Below are positions 33,998-44,594 of a stretch of 64,000 bases of DNA, one piece after another. The notes beneath the pieces were generated by a model. The model saw nothing but the letters and a program-made list of their open reading frames with translations, was not told where the DNA came from and did not search any database. A program made the position numbers and the translations under genes. Each line of letters opens with the position of its first letter. The first letter of the stretch is position 1. The stretch lies in the NCBI GenBank assembly GCA_963576565.1, contig OY755042.1, positions 15,723,272-15,787,271 of the forward strand. The letters are read 5' to 3'. The stretch is from Aspidapion aeneum. Lineage: Eukaryota > Arthropoda > Insecta > Coleoptera > Brentidae.

Positions 33998-34838
33998 CGT
34001 AAATAATTACAGCCGCAGTACCGCACGGGACAAGATTTCAATTTCACCCATTTTTAAGCGGTGTATGGGTGGCTGTTCTTGCGCGGGGGCGGGAGGAATG
34101 TTTGTTTTAGTTGACGTCACTCATATTCATTGTGCGAAAACGTTCGTTGCCCTTTCTACGGATTGCCGGTTCTATCCTTAGTGAAGACGTATGAGTGTTT
34201 TGATTTGGGGTAGGTCATTAGTTAAAAGCCTTGCCGGTCGCGTGTTTGTTGTTTGTTTTCAAAATGGAAGTAACTACCGTCGATTATATAATTAACTCTG
34301 CAAATTTAAATACGTTGACATATGAATTTTGATTACAAATGGAAAACTGGTTGTGCGGTTGTGAAAAACGAAATGCTTTTTTTTGCTTTATTTGTTTTAT
34401 GAACAATCCATGAAGTGTTCCTGTGGCAAAGGTAATGTGTGATATCAAGCACTTTAGTGAAAAGTTAAAGACACAAAGTAAGTGCTACTTGTTTAAATAA
34501 CCACAGAATTTTCTATGCTAGGCAAGACTGATATCAGGTGCCAATTGAGTAGTGCCTGAATGTGGCAAAAAATAGACATATACTTAGTAGGTTAATAAAC
34601 TGTTTAAAATTCTGTGAGATTTTTGGGGTTGCTCTATGGAGCCATGATGAGTCTGAAACTGGTGCTAATCCGAGCACTTTGCGCATGTATAAGGAGAAAC
34701 AAATAAAGTAAAAACTACACCAAGTAGCTGCTTGTTTGTAAAATGCTAAAATAAAATTGTTTAGGTAAGTTTTTTATCTCCTTTTCCATGCAATATAAAT
34801 TTTTGCCCCCTAATTTATAACGTCACCAGCCGCCACTG
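33824..34838 (+). mobile_element. Non-autonomous hAT element, complete
   Basis: 1,015 bp bounded by the 8-bp duplication TGTTCAAG (33816-33823 and 34839-34846). The right terminus is CACCAGCCGCCACTG, inverse of the CAGTGGCGGCTG start seen in the copy at 1840; the left terminus here has drifted (CAGTGGCGCTAC). Only traces of the transposase zinc-finger region remain (GAAAACTGGTTGTGCGGTTG near 34340). Confidence 0.92.
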
Positions 34839-34846
34839 TGTTCAAG

Positions 34847-35378
34847 TAACTTCTTTAATTAGTACAAATTTTCTTAAGAAGAAAATTTTTGTACAGAAGT
34901 TGAAATTTTAAATTTCAAACAATTGCCAGATGTGATTTTTTTACAGTTTACCCTTTTTTTTAAGTATAAAAAGTAAGAGGTATAAAATTAAGTATTTTTT
35001 AATTTTTTTCTAAAAAATATGTTTAGTACTTTTTATTCTTAGTTTTTATATTTGTTGTGATACATGACACCCTTGCTTAAAAACAAAAAGTTATTGACAT
35101 TTTTGTTGCTCTATTTATCTGGGGGGCCAAGTTCGCGTAAACTGCTGTACCATCTTTTCTTGAAACATTTCAGCCCATATTTAACCTATCTAAAACTCTA
35201 CTTCGGAATGAGCTAAGAGCTACAAAACTCAACCTTTGCACAGTCGTAGATCTTCATAGAGTTAACAACCACTCTAAGTTTCATGAACTTCCATAAAGTA
35301 GTAAAGTTAACAAAAAAAAAAACATTTGCAAACTAGTAAGGACCTTTCATTTTGAAAATTTTTGAAATTTTAAAAAAC
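34847..35378. other. No recognised gene
   Basis: AT-rich non-coding sequence. Confidence 0.4.
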
Positions 35379-35903
35379 AGGAATCAACATGCCGGTCTTC
35401 AGACGCCATTTTGTCTCATGATGTAGGCTTTAAGGCATACAAAGTATCTAAATTTCAGACGATTTTATTGAAATTCCTTTGATTACCCATTGCAAATGTC
35501 CTCTAATTTGCTGTAGTTACTTTGTAGTCCTCCCTGCTCCCACCCATCTCCCCTCCTGTCATTCCTCCCATCCTATTCAAAAATCATATACCCATAATTC
35601 TCTTATCCACATTCTCATTATCAAATTAGACTAGTTGCCCCCTCCCCGCCTCACTCCTCTCCGCCATCCTTATTAGTAATAGTTATAGCTATAACTTTCA
35701 CAAATATAAAGCGATTTTAAAAAAAATTTCTGCACATGCTTGAATATTTTTTTCCAACATTATTTTACTAGTTTCCCCCTTCCTCTCTTCTCCCCTTTCT
35801 CCTTATTGGTAATAGTTGTAGCTATACCTTTCACAAATATAGAGCGATCTCAAAAATTCTTTCTGAACACGCTTTAAGACTTTTTTCCAACATCATTTTA
35901 GTA

Positions 35904-36082
35904 TTGTGAAACTAACAGAAACAACTACTCCGGGGGAAAATACCCCTACCGGCATTGAATTATACTGATGGCTTGATGCTTTCGTTGGGAACTTGTTAAA
36001 ACTGTTTGGTTTTCACTACGGGGATCATTCGTATCCTTGTGATCGACGTTGCGTTGGAGATAGTGAAAACCAAACAGTTTTA
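35904..36082. mobile_element. 179-bp insertion with 12-bp target duplication and long hairpin
   Basis: Interrupts an arm subrepeat and is flanked by ATCATTTTAGTA on both sides (35892-35903, 36083-36094). The right part forms a perfect 22-bp stem (35997-36018 with 36061-36082) around a 42-base loop; a third, diverged copy of the stem motif (GTGAAACTAACAG) stands at the left end. No promoter boxes of tRNA-derived SINEs were found. Family unknown. Confidence 0.75.
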
Positions 36083-36689
36083 ATCATTTTAGTAGTTTTC
36101 CTCTTCCTCTCCCACTCTTCACCCCACCCTCCTTATTAGTAATAGTTTTAGCTATAGCTTTCACAAATTTAGAGCGATTTCAAAAATTCTTTCGGCACAC
36201 GCTTTAAGATTTTTTTCGACACCATTTTACTAGTTCCCTCCTCCCTCTTTCCTCCACCATCTTCACTCAATGAAAGGTAACACTGTTCGCGTCCGTAGAA
36301 AATCTACACGTACTTTTTGGGTAAAGCTAATTGAATTGTAAATGCATAGTGCTTTTTATAAGGCTAAATAAGAATTAAACCTAAAATAATTAATTAAATA
36401 AAAAAAACATCCAACTCCTAAATTTACTTGTAACTACTAGTCGCAGTTGAGTACAAAATTATCCAATAACCTGATTCATAAAAATACAAAACTGTATAAT
36501 TTCGTACGTGCTCTTTGGGCATCAAAACTAAAAGTTGAATTATGTCGTACATTATAGGTATACCTATCAATTTTGTACTCAACTGCGACTAGTACTTACA
36601 AGTAAATTTAACAGTTGTTGTTTTTTTTCTTCAATTTTTTTTTATTTACATGAAATGTTTTTGTTATGATTAAACTATTTGCAAACACC

Positions 36690-36832
36690 TTGAGGCTGCC
36701 CAAGCCCAAAACATAATATCCAACTTCTTCTTTTGGCAACTCCTGGTGGGTTTTAGCCTGATTAATCAGAGCCCTCCATTCAGCACTCTCTGTTACGATT
36801 CTTCGCCAGCTTCTTATTCTAATACTCCTGAT
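36690..36832 (-). pseudogene. RTE-like ORF extreme C-terminus
   Basis: The minus strand encodes RSWRRIVTESAEWRALINQ then AKTHQEL, the common ending of insect RTE-type endonuclease/RT proteins. Only about 45 codons are present, consistent with a severely 5'-truncated copy. Confidence 0.75.
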
Positions 36833-36835
36833 TAG

Positions 36836-37275
36836 GGTTGTGGTATCGATACCCGATCCTATAATAGTATCGATATATCGGTAAAAAAATATCGATATTT
36901 TACATCGATTCCAACGTACCGATATATTTAAGGTATCAGAAGAGATAAACGTTCTCAAATATAATGTGTTACCTAAACAAAAATTTTTCTAAACGATGAC
37001 GGCTACATTATTTTCGATGGGCATCGTCCTTTGCCTTTTATCAAATTTATTGGGTACTTTATTTATAAGTGGCTTTTATGGTTTCTAAAACAACTGTTTA
37101 AAAACGGGTTCCCTGTTATTCTCACAATCGCAATAAAAATATATTTATTCCTTGATCTTTCTTTAGTTTAAAGTTTGGCGTCGGTGCCTTGATAAAAAAA
37201 TATACCTAATAATAATAAAAATGTATCGATTCTTAAACCTATCGATACTTTAAAGCTAAGTATCAAAGAGAATCG
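36836..37275. repeat. TATCGATA-rich segment, possible hAT remnant
   Basis: Begins TTAGGGTTGTGGTATCGATA and contains repeated TATCGATA/ATCGATA motifs, dense at 36848-36945 and again at 37220-37275. TAGGGTTG is a hAT-type start, but no opposite terminus was found. TATCGATA is also the DREF/BEAF-type motif known from Drosophila. Confidence 0.5.
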
Positions 37276-37984
37276 ATACAGTTTTAAACAAATATCAAAT
37301 AATATACTACAAGTACTACTAATAAGGAGGGTGGGAAGAAGAGAGGGAGGGGAAACTAGTAAAATGATGTTGGAAAAAAGTCTTAAAGCCTGTTCAGAAA
37401 GAACTTCATATTTCTAAGTTATAGCTACAACTATTACTAATAAGGAGGGCAGAGAGGGAGAGACGGGGGGGAACTAGTAAAATGGTGTTGCAGAAAAAAT
37501 CTGAAAGCGTATGCAGAAAGAATTTTTGAAATCGCCCTATACTTGATACAATTATGCGAATATGGTTTTTGAATAGGGTGGGGGGCATGATAGGAGGGGA
37601 GATGGATGGGATCAGGGAGGACTACAAAGTAACTACAGCAAATTAGAGGACATTTGCAATGGGTGATCAAAGGAATTTCATTAAAATCGCCTGAAATTTA
37701 AATAATTCGTCATGTGACAAAATGGCGGTCTTCAGACGCCATTTTGTCATGTTGATTCCTGTTTAAAAAAATATAGCCTATAGCACCTTCGGGATCAGTA
37801 GCAATTCAATGACACCTTTTTTGTCAAAATCGGTTCAGCCGTTTAGCCTCTAGCATGACACAGACATAAATATTTACATACTTACATACATATCCCAATC
37901 GAAAAATATTAAACTTCCTTTCGCCGTGCTGCAGTTGGGTAAAAATATGAATGATATGTTATTGTGATGTATACTCGTATCTAG

Positions 37985-38285
37985 GGACTTGTTTCTAATA
38001 GCATTAAACACTAACCCAAATATTACGTTTAATATGGCATTTAGAAAAGTTTATAACAAAAAAAAAATCCGTTTTGGGTGATAAGATTTCCCCCCAATTT
38101 TTTTTTCAAAATCATTTTTATATCTGATTATTGTTGCTATTTTGATACACGACTTCACCAAGTTTCATAGTTTTGCTGTATTTCTTTCTTAAGTTATAAA
38201 CATAATAGTTTAAAAAATCGTCAACTTTAATGCTCTGTATCTCGAATAAAAAACTGTTTTGACCTCCATGGTATATTAACTATTA
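37985..38285 (+). repeat. Dispersed repeat family B, copy 2
   Basis: Partner of 33050-33345, with the same anchors in the same order and substantial divergence between them. Confidence 0.6.
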
Positions 38286-39065
38286 ATCGACCTCCTCTAT
38301 CACTCATAAAAATATTGTAGTCATACGTTTTTCTCAAAAAGTGAGTTAGAGTTAGACAGATACTGTTATTTTCCGTTGGATGACCGCTTGTTACAGACCG
38401 CCATGACACCGCCAAAAAAATAATAAACAAAAAATAACTTTTTAGGATGGAAGTTTCAAGAAGCACGTAAACTTTAAAACTATAAATTCTTATTTTATTA
38501 AGTCGGTCAAATAGATATTGAAATATGGGTGTTAAAGGCAGACAGATGGCATGCACACACATGGCGCAAGATCAAAGTAGCGCCCGGTTAAAATAGCGCT
38601 AGGACAAGATCGCGCATAAACAAAAAAGCACTACATTTTTCATAATAATTTTTCCTTGTACTCGAAGCGAAACGCCTTGCCCTTCAAGTTCAAAGTGTAG
38701 TTAGTATCCAGATTTTTAAATAATAAACAAATACTGTAAATTTGCATGGGTAAAATTTTAATTGCTGATTTGAATTTACGATTACAATGATTCTGATATA
38801 ATAAGTTTTTTTTATTTTTACATTTGATGTTTGTTTTTGATTTATGGTTACACATACTAGATGTACATACAAGTGCCTATAATAATTATTCACTTTTAAA
38901 TATTAATGTACGTATGTATAAATTTAGATGTTAATAATTAGAAAATGAAGGTGATAATGTCCAGAACTCGCTGCCTTTGGGAGATTTCGGATATTCCTAG
39001 GGGAGATAGAATGGAACTGACCCATACTTGCTTAAGGCTAAAAACCTTATTCGTTGAGTGGTCTA
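38286..39065. other. No recognised gene
   Basis: AT-rich non-coding sequence; the open frames here show no family features. Confidence 0.4.
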
Positions 39066-42000
39066 TGGTATCACGTGGAATAGTTTTAGAAGATTTTTTT
39101 AGACTACCCTAGATCGATTGGTAATAGGTCACATAATTTTAAGTCACCAGGCTCCAGTTTGAGTAGGAGGGCCGGTGTGACGTCATAAATCCAAGATGGC
39201 GCCATTTTTTATGTTTTCTCACAAACTTTGGCTTATAACTTTTGAAAAATTAATTTTACAGAAAACTTGTTAATACGTCTTTTGATTGCCATAGAACGCC
39301 AATTAAGATAGCATAGAAATTAGCTTTATTTCTGAAAAACTAACAAAGATATATATTTTGCCTCAAAAAAAAATTGAGGAAGAAATTTTTAGAGTACCCC
39401 AAATCAATTGGTTATGGAACACTCTATTTTAAGTCATCGGGTGTTTGCTTCAAATTTAAGTAAGAGGGCTTATGTGATGTCAAAAATCCAAGATCTATTT
39501 TTTCCATGTATTTTTCACAAACTTTTGCTTTTATCTTTTGCCAACATTACAGAAAAGTTGTATAGGTTTTGGCTTGTTTTCTATAGAATAACAACTTAAT
39601 TGTTGATTTAATGGGCTTCGTATCTCAAGAACTGTAAAAGATATTTTAATTTTTTTTAAATATGAAAAAAATTATAAAAATTCAAGATTGATCAAGAAAG
39701 TTAGACTACCCTCGGTCGATTGGCGATGGATCATTTAATGTTTGTGTGTTTTCCTCAAATATAAGTAGGACGGTTTATATGACGTCATAAATCCAAATTG
39801 GTTGCATTTTCCTTTTTTTTACTAACTTTAGCTTACAACTTTTGTTAAATTAGTTTTACAGAAAAACTAAATACGTTTTTTGTTTGGAAGAGAACACCAA
39901 TTCATGTAATAAGTAGCTTTATATCTTAAAAACTAACAAAGATATATATATATATATATTTTTTAAATATTTAAATACGTTTTTTTGCCTCAAAAAAAAT
40001 TGAGGAAGGAATTTTTAGAGTACCCCAAATCGATTGGTTATGATCACTTCATTTTAAGTCATCGGGTGTTTGCTTCAAATTTTAGTAAGAGCGCCTGTGT
40101 GACGTCAAAAATCCAAGATCTATTTTTTCCATGTATTTTTCACAAACTTTTGCTTTTAACTTTTGCCACATCAACTTTACAGAAAAGTTGTATAGGTTAT
40201 GGCTTGTTTTCAATAGAATAACAACTTAATTGTTATTTTAATGGACTTCGTATCTAAGGAACTGTAAAAGATATTATTTTTTTAAATATGAAAAAAATTA
40301 TAAAAATTCAAGATTGATCAAGAAAGTTAGACTACCCTCGGTCGATTGGCGATGGATTACTCAATGTTTGTGTGTTTTCCTCAAATATAAGTAGAGGGTT
40401 TATATGACGTCATAAATCCAAATTGGTTGCATTTTTAATTTTTTTTACAAATTTTATCTACTAAAACAAAAACTAAATACGTTTTTTGTTTGGAAGAGAA
40501 CACCAATTAATGTAATAAGTAGCTTTATATCTTAAAAACTAACAAAGATATTATAAACAAAATAGTACTAAAAAATAGAAACTTTGCTAGTTTTTAAGAT
40601 ATACAGCTAATTTCATAATAATTGGTGTTCTCTTATAAACAATAAATGTATTTACAGTTTTTATGGAAAACTAATTTAGCGAAAGTTATAAATAATCCAA
40701 AGTTTGTGAAAAAACCTAAAAAAAAAAAACGTTTCTCTTCTTGATCTTGAATTTATGTCGTCACACAGGCCCTCCTACTCGAATTCGAGGCAAACACCCA
40801 CGACTGAACATTGAGTGATCCATCACCAATCGATCGAGGTTAGTCTAAAACCAAAAATATTTCTTTGTCTAAAACTCTTGCCCAATCTTAATTTTTTATA
40901 ATTTTTTTAGTATTTCAGAAAAAGAACAATATATTTTTTAGTTCTTAAGATATAAAGTTTTTAAAAAGACAACTAAATTGTAGTTCAAGTGCGAACAAAT
41001 CATAGCTTATTTATATTTTCTGTACAGTTGTTGTGGCAAAAGTTTAAAGCAAAACTTTGTGAAAATTTATGCCATCACACAGGCGCTCTTACTAAAATTT
41101 GGGGCAAACACCCGGCGACCTAAAATTAATCGAATCGATTCGGGATAGTCTAAGACATCCTTCCAGGGAAAATTCGCTACCCCCAAAAAACGTACAGTGA
41201 TTTCTATTTTTTCCCAATAATTGCTAGTGATTCCCAGGTACCTTCATGTGTTTCCCAGTGATTTTCTCGTGATTCACAAGGATTTTCATGTGATTCCCAG
41301 GTGGGATTCTCAGAAAAATGTACAGTGGTTACCACCTGCGAATTTTTCCTCGACATCCTTTTTTTGTTAAAAAAAAGTTACTATTTTTTGGTATTTAATT
41401 TTTTTTATATTGTTACAAATTTAAGTTATTTAAATTTTATAGTTAGAAATTATTTAGGTTTAGTGTAGTATTAGGTTGACGTATTTCATGGTTGTATTCT
41501 TAATCTAGGTTTTAGTTGCGTTATCTGTGACGAACTGGTATGTGAACGGTCCGGCTCCAGAAAAGGGCGGAATGATTCGGAATCGAACAAAGGCAGACCC
41601 TCATATATAGGGCCGGACGTCGTGCATGGGGCAGTCAGTCACAGATAACGTACTGTAGTGATCGCTAGATGTTAACGCGAAGTTAATAGGCGGATTAAAG
41701 TAGTGAATTATTAGCAAGTTATTAGTAAGTTTAAGTGCGTGTTTTTGTACATAATTTGTCGAAATAAATTGATAAATCATTTTTGACATTTGCGAGTTTT
41801 AATTTGTCGTTGTGAACCCGTAACAATATTTTTGTTGGTTTTTAAGGCATAAAGCTAATTTCTGTACTATATAAATTGGTGTTCTCTTGCAAACAAAAAA
41901 CGTATTTACAGTTTTTTAATACTAATTTAGCAAAATTTATAAGCCAAAGTGTGCGAAAAAGCATTAAAAAAGCCTTGGATTTATGACGTCACACAGGCCC

Positions 42001-42108
42001 TCCTACTTAAATTGGAGGGAAACACCCTGTGACTTAAAATTGTGTGATGTATTACCAGTCGATCTAACGTAGTTTTAAAAAATCTTCCACAACTATCCCA
42101 CGGGACAC
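39066..42108. mobile_element. Foldback element with arms of about 310-bp repeats
   Basis: Direct repeats start at about 39105, 39395, 39703, 40015 and 40328, each opening with GA(C/G)TACCC...TCGATTGG and containing a CATCGGGTGTTTGC-like or GACGTCATAAATCCAA block. Types alternate, so 39395-40015 and 40015-40640 form about 620-bp dimers. From about 40570 the same sequence runs inverted to 42108. Outer ends match as inverse copies (GGAATAGTTTTAGAAGATTT and AAATCTTCCACAACTATCCC). A solo LTR interrupts the right arm. No target duplication was recognised. Confidence 0.8.
41411..41825 (+). repeat. Solo LTR related to the Gypsy element
   Basis: Runs TGTTACAAATTTAAGTTATT to GAACCCGTAACA, flanked by ATAT on both sides (41407-41410, 41826-41829). 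Both ends match the LTRs at 26474 and 32620, but about 120 bp in the centre, including the GAACTTTCCGG palindrome, is different, while CATATATAGGGCCGG is kept. It is a related subfamily, left by recombination between LTRs. Confidence 0.93.
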
Positions 42109-42132
42109 GATTTTTTAATATAAGCCACTTAA

Positions 42133-42238
42133 GTTCATATCATTATTTTTGAGACAACTTTTTTTCCTTGGCCTATGCTATTTGTTATGGTAAACAGCTG
42201 ATAACTGTCAAAAAGTTATCTAAAAAAATATGATATAG
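42133..42238 (+). mobile_element. Short MITE of about 105 bp, copy 1
   Basis: Inverted ends (TTCATATCATTATTTTTGAG and its relative AAAAAGTTATCTAAAAAAAT) enclose GCTATTTGTTATGGTAAACA. An inverted full copy lies at 45878-45984 and partial copies near 42391-42440 and 43950-44015. Confidence 0.7.
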
Positions 42239-42434
42239 TAAAACGCTTTTTTATATAACTTTTTCTAAAAAATTCATTAATGAAAACGTTTTGGCTTTAA
42301 ACGGTATTCTTCTTATTGAATGACACTAATGTTTAAAAAGTTTTAGGTTACCATAAAATTTTTGGATTATTAATTGGGTCTGGTAGTATAGAGTTCATGT
42401 CATTATCTTTGGATAATTTTTTTTTATTGGCCTA

Positions 42435-42950
42435 TGTATGTTATTCCAAGGCCAACAAAAAAGTACAGGCCACGACCCTGAGAAAATCAGCTGTTCTCGG
42501 GGGGGCTGACTTTTACATTGGGTCTTATGGGAAGTCAGACGTTTTTTATTATATTTTCAAAATGGCACTACAGATTTCCGCGAAATTTCAGTGAAATATT
42601 CTCAGACACCATTCCGATATACCACCAAACTTTTGAAAGGATGCAAGATGCTTAAATGGTTAAAATCTTTAAGATTTAGCATTTATTATTTTTAATTCAA
42701 ATTACCCGCCATGTACCGCATGCCAACTGTTATATTTGACATGTATGTGACTTTGTCCAAGGCCAACACAAAAATAGAGGCCACGACCCTGAAAAAATCA
42801 GCTGTTCTCCCGGGGCTGAATTTTACATTGGGTCTTATGGGAGGTCAGTCATTTTTTTATGATATTTTCAAAATGGCACTACAGATTTCCGCAAAATTTC
42901 AGTGAAATATTCTCAGACATCATCCCGATATGCCACCAAAGGTTTGTAAG
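42435..42950. repeat. Tandem duplication, 311-bp offset
   Basis: The block starting CAAGGCCAACA and ending at about 42640 recurs 311 bp later (to 42950), with AAAATGGCACTACAGATTTC perfectly shared. Two parallel small open frames result; no protein family is recognised in them. Confidence 0.8.
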
Positions 42951-42955
42951 GAAGC

Positions 42956-44070
42956 AGCGAGTTTCGCCTCACATGACTTATTTAACAGAAATTATTTTCA
43001 AGCAACCAAAATAAGTATTTTAAATGCGCCCCACAATTTCATTTTAGTCTGTGAAAAGTCCGGTTTGTATGCGTACTACGTTCTAGTTTTCGGATAACTC
43101 ATAATTCAAAATATAAAATATAGTATTTTTAAAGTATTTTATCCTAAAGCTATAGTGAATTGGTTTCAGTTAAACTCCCCACACTGAATATATAAATGTG
43201 TATGTATTTAAGATAAAGAATACCAATAAGAATAAGTATTATTTCAATTTAAGCAAGAACTTTGCAAACCACAGGGAGAGAGAGAAACATTATGTTATCA
43301 TTGATTTTTTTTAATCCTACCGGTCTTAACAAAAGCAAAGAATATATATAAATAAACCTAATTACAGACCTGTGTCCAGTTTTGCCATTCGAATATCCGA
43401 TAAAAACAAAATTACCAAACTGTCACAAGGCAAATTTCAGTTGACAGCTAAATAAGTGTCAGTTTTACATGGAAATTTTTGAATTTAGTATACTATATGA
43501 ACCGGAATAAATAGTGCTTTCTTTTATTAATTGAAAATAAATGACGAAAGTTTTAAATTCTACTTTGGTATGTCAATTTTGAAGGATCAACTGTCAGTTT
43601 TCAATTTGAATATATCAAAATAGTGCCAGGCACAATTATAGCCTGGCTGTATTTCATTAATTCTCTATTCGCTTCTGCTTTAAATTTAATTTTAGTGTAA
43701 GTTAATGAAGCGGCTCTGGAAAATTAAGGATTACTATACATTAAAAAAAAATGTTCTGCAAAAATATAGTCAAAACAATGTCAGAACCGACTTTATTATA
43801 AAAAAATATCAAGTATTCATGAACCGTCCTTTTAACTTCAATATTTTAAAGACAATAATGTCGTGACTTGACCATCAAAAAAAAAAATCAGCACCCGATG
43901 TGACGTCATCAAAGTTGAGGATCGTGGCGCGTTCGTTTTGATAGTCCTGGTTATTATTATGATAATCAGCTGATAACTATCAAAAAGTTATCTAAAAAAT
44001 GATGAAATAGACTTTATGAGTATCACTTGATTTAATTTAATGTTATATTATACAAGCTATAATTTAAATG
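42956..44070. other. No recognised gene
   Basis: AT-rich non-coding sequence containing one partial copy of the 105-bp MITE near 43950-44015. Confidence 0.4.
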
Positions 44071-44594
44071 ATGCACCAAAATTTAAGGGATGATAGATAG
44101 AAAATGCCAAAATTAGGTTTTTTTTTCCTGTTTTATTTTGCATCATACTTCTTTGTTTTTTAGATACTCCGCAATTTTTCTTTTCTTGATTTTCTGTTAT
44201 AAGTTCCTTAAGAATTACAATAGACAATCTCAAAGTTTTGTGGAATTACATTACAATAAACGTAACAAGTATTAAAATTATAGAAAACAAATTAACAAAA
44301 CTTAACATTATTACCAAAAATCTGTTTTTTTCCTTTCAAAAGAAAATAAATAATTCTTAAAAAATTGACAAAATACTTATTGCAAAGGTTGTTTGGCCAC
44401 ACTGTATCTCCTTAACCTATAATTTAATGAAAAAAAGCATCACAAAACTATTTGTCATTTTTATAGTTCACAGTTTTCCCCCACTCTTTAACTTAGTAGA
44501 TATATCATGGAAACAAACAACTTTTCACATAAAAATATTTAAAGTTTTTGTCTACTTTTGGCCTTTCCCGCCATCCCTTAATGTTTGGTGCATA
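44071..44594. mobile_element. TIR element/MITE with TGCACCAAA ends
   Basis: The ends ATGCACCAAAATTTAAGGGA and CCCTTAATGTTTGGTGCAT are inverted copies of about 20 bp with few mismatches, followed by diverged inverted sequence (AAATGCCAAAA/TTTTGGCCTTT). The internal sequence is AT-rich and non-coding. A truncated relative sits at 46690-46962. Confidence 0.7.

Larger units (their letters stand above)
35379..37771. mobile_element. Large inverted-repeat (foldback-like) element
   Basis: Outer ends are inverted copies: AACAGGAATCAACATG near 35379 and CATGTTGATTCCTGTTT ending near 37771. Both carry GGTCTTCAGACGCCATTTTG and a block with CAAATGTCCTCTAATTTGCT. The arms hold several 130-160-bp subrepeats (ATTAGTAATAGTT, ACTAGTTTCCCCC/GGGGAAACTAGT blocks at about 35650, 35780, 36090, 37320 and 37440). 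The middle carries an RTE fragment and a TATCGATA-rich stretch, so the structure is composite. No target duplication was found. Confidence 0.75.

Noticed and set aside
42397..42905. Two parallel 65-codon frames as a duplicated gene
   Set aside because: They arise from a 311-bp non-coding tandem duplication; no conserved domain or splice signals.
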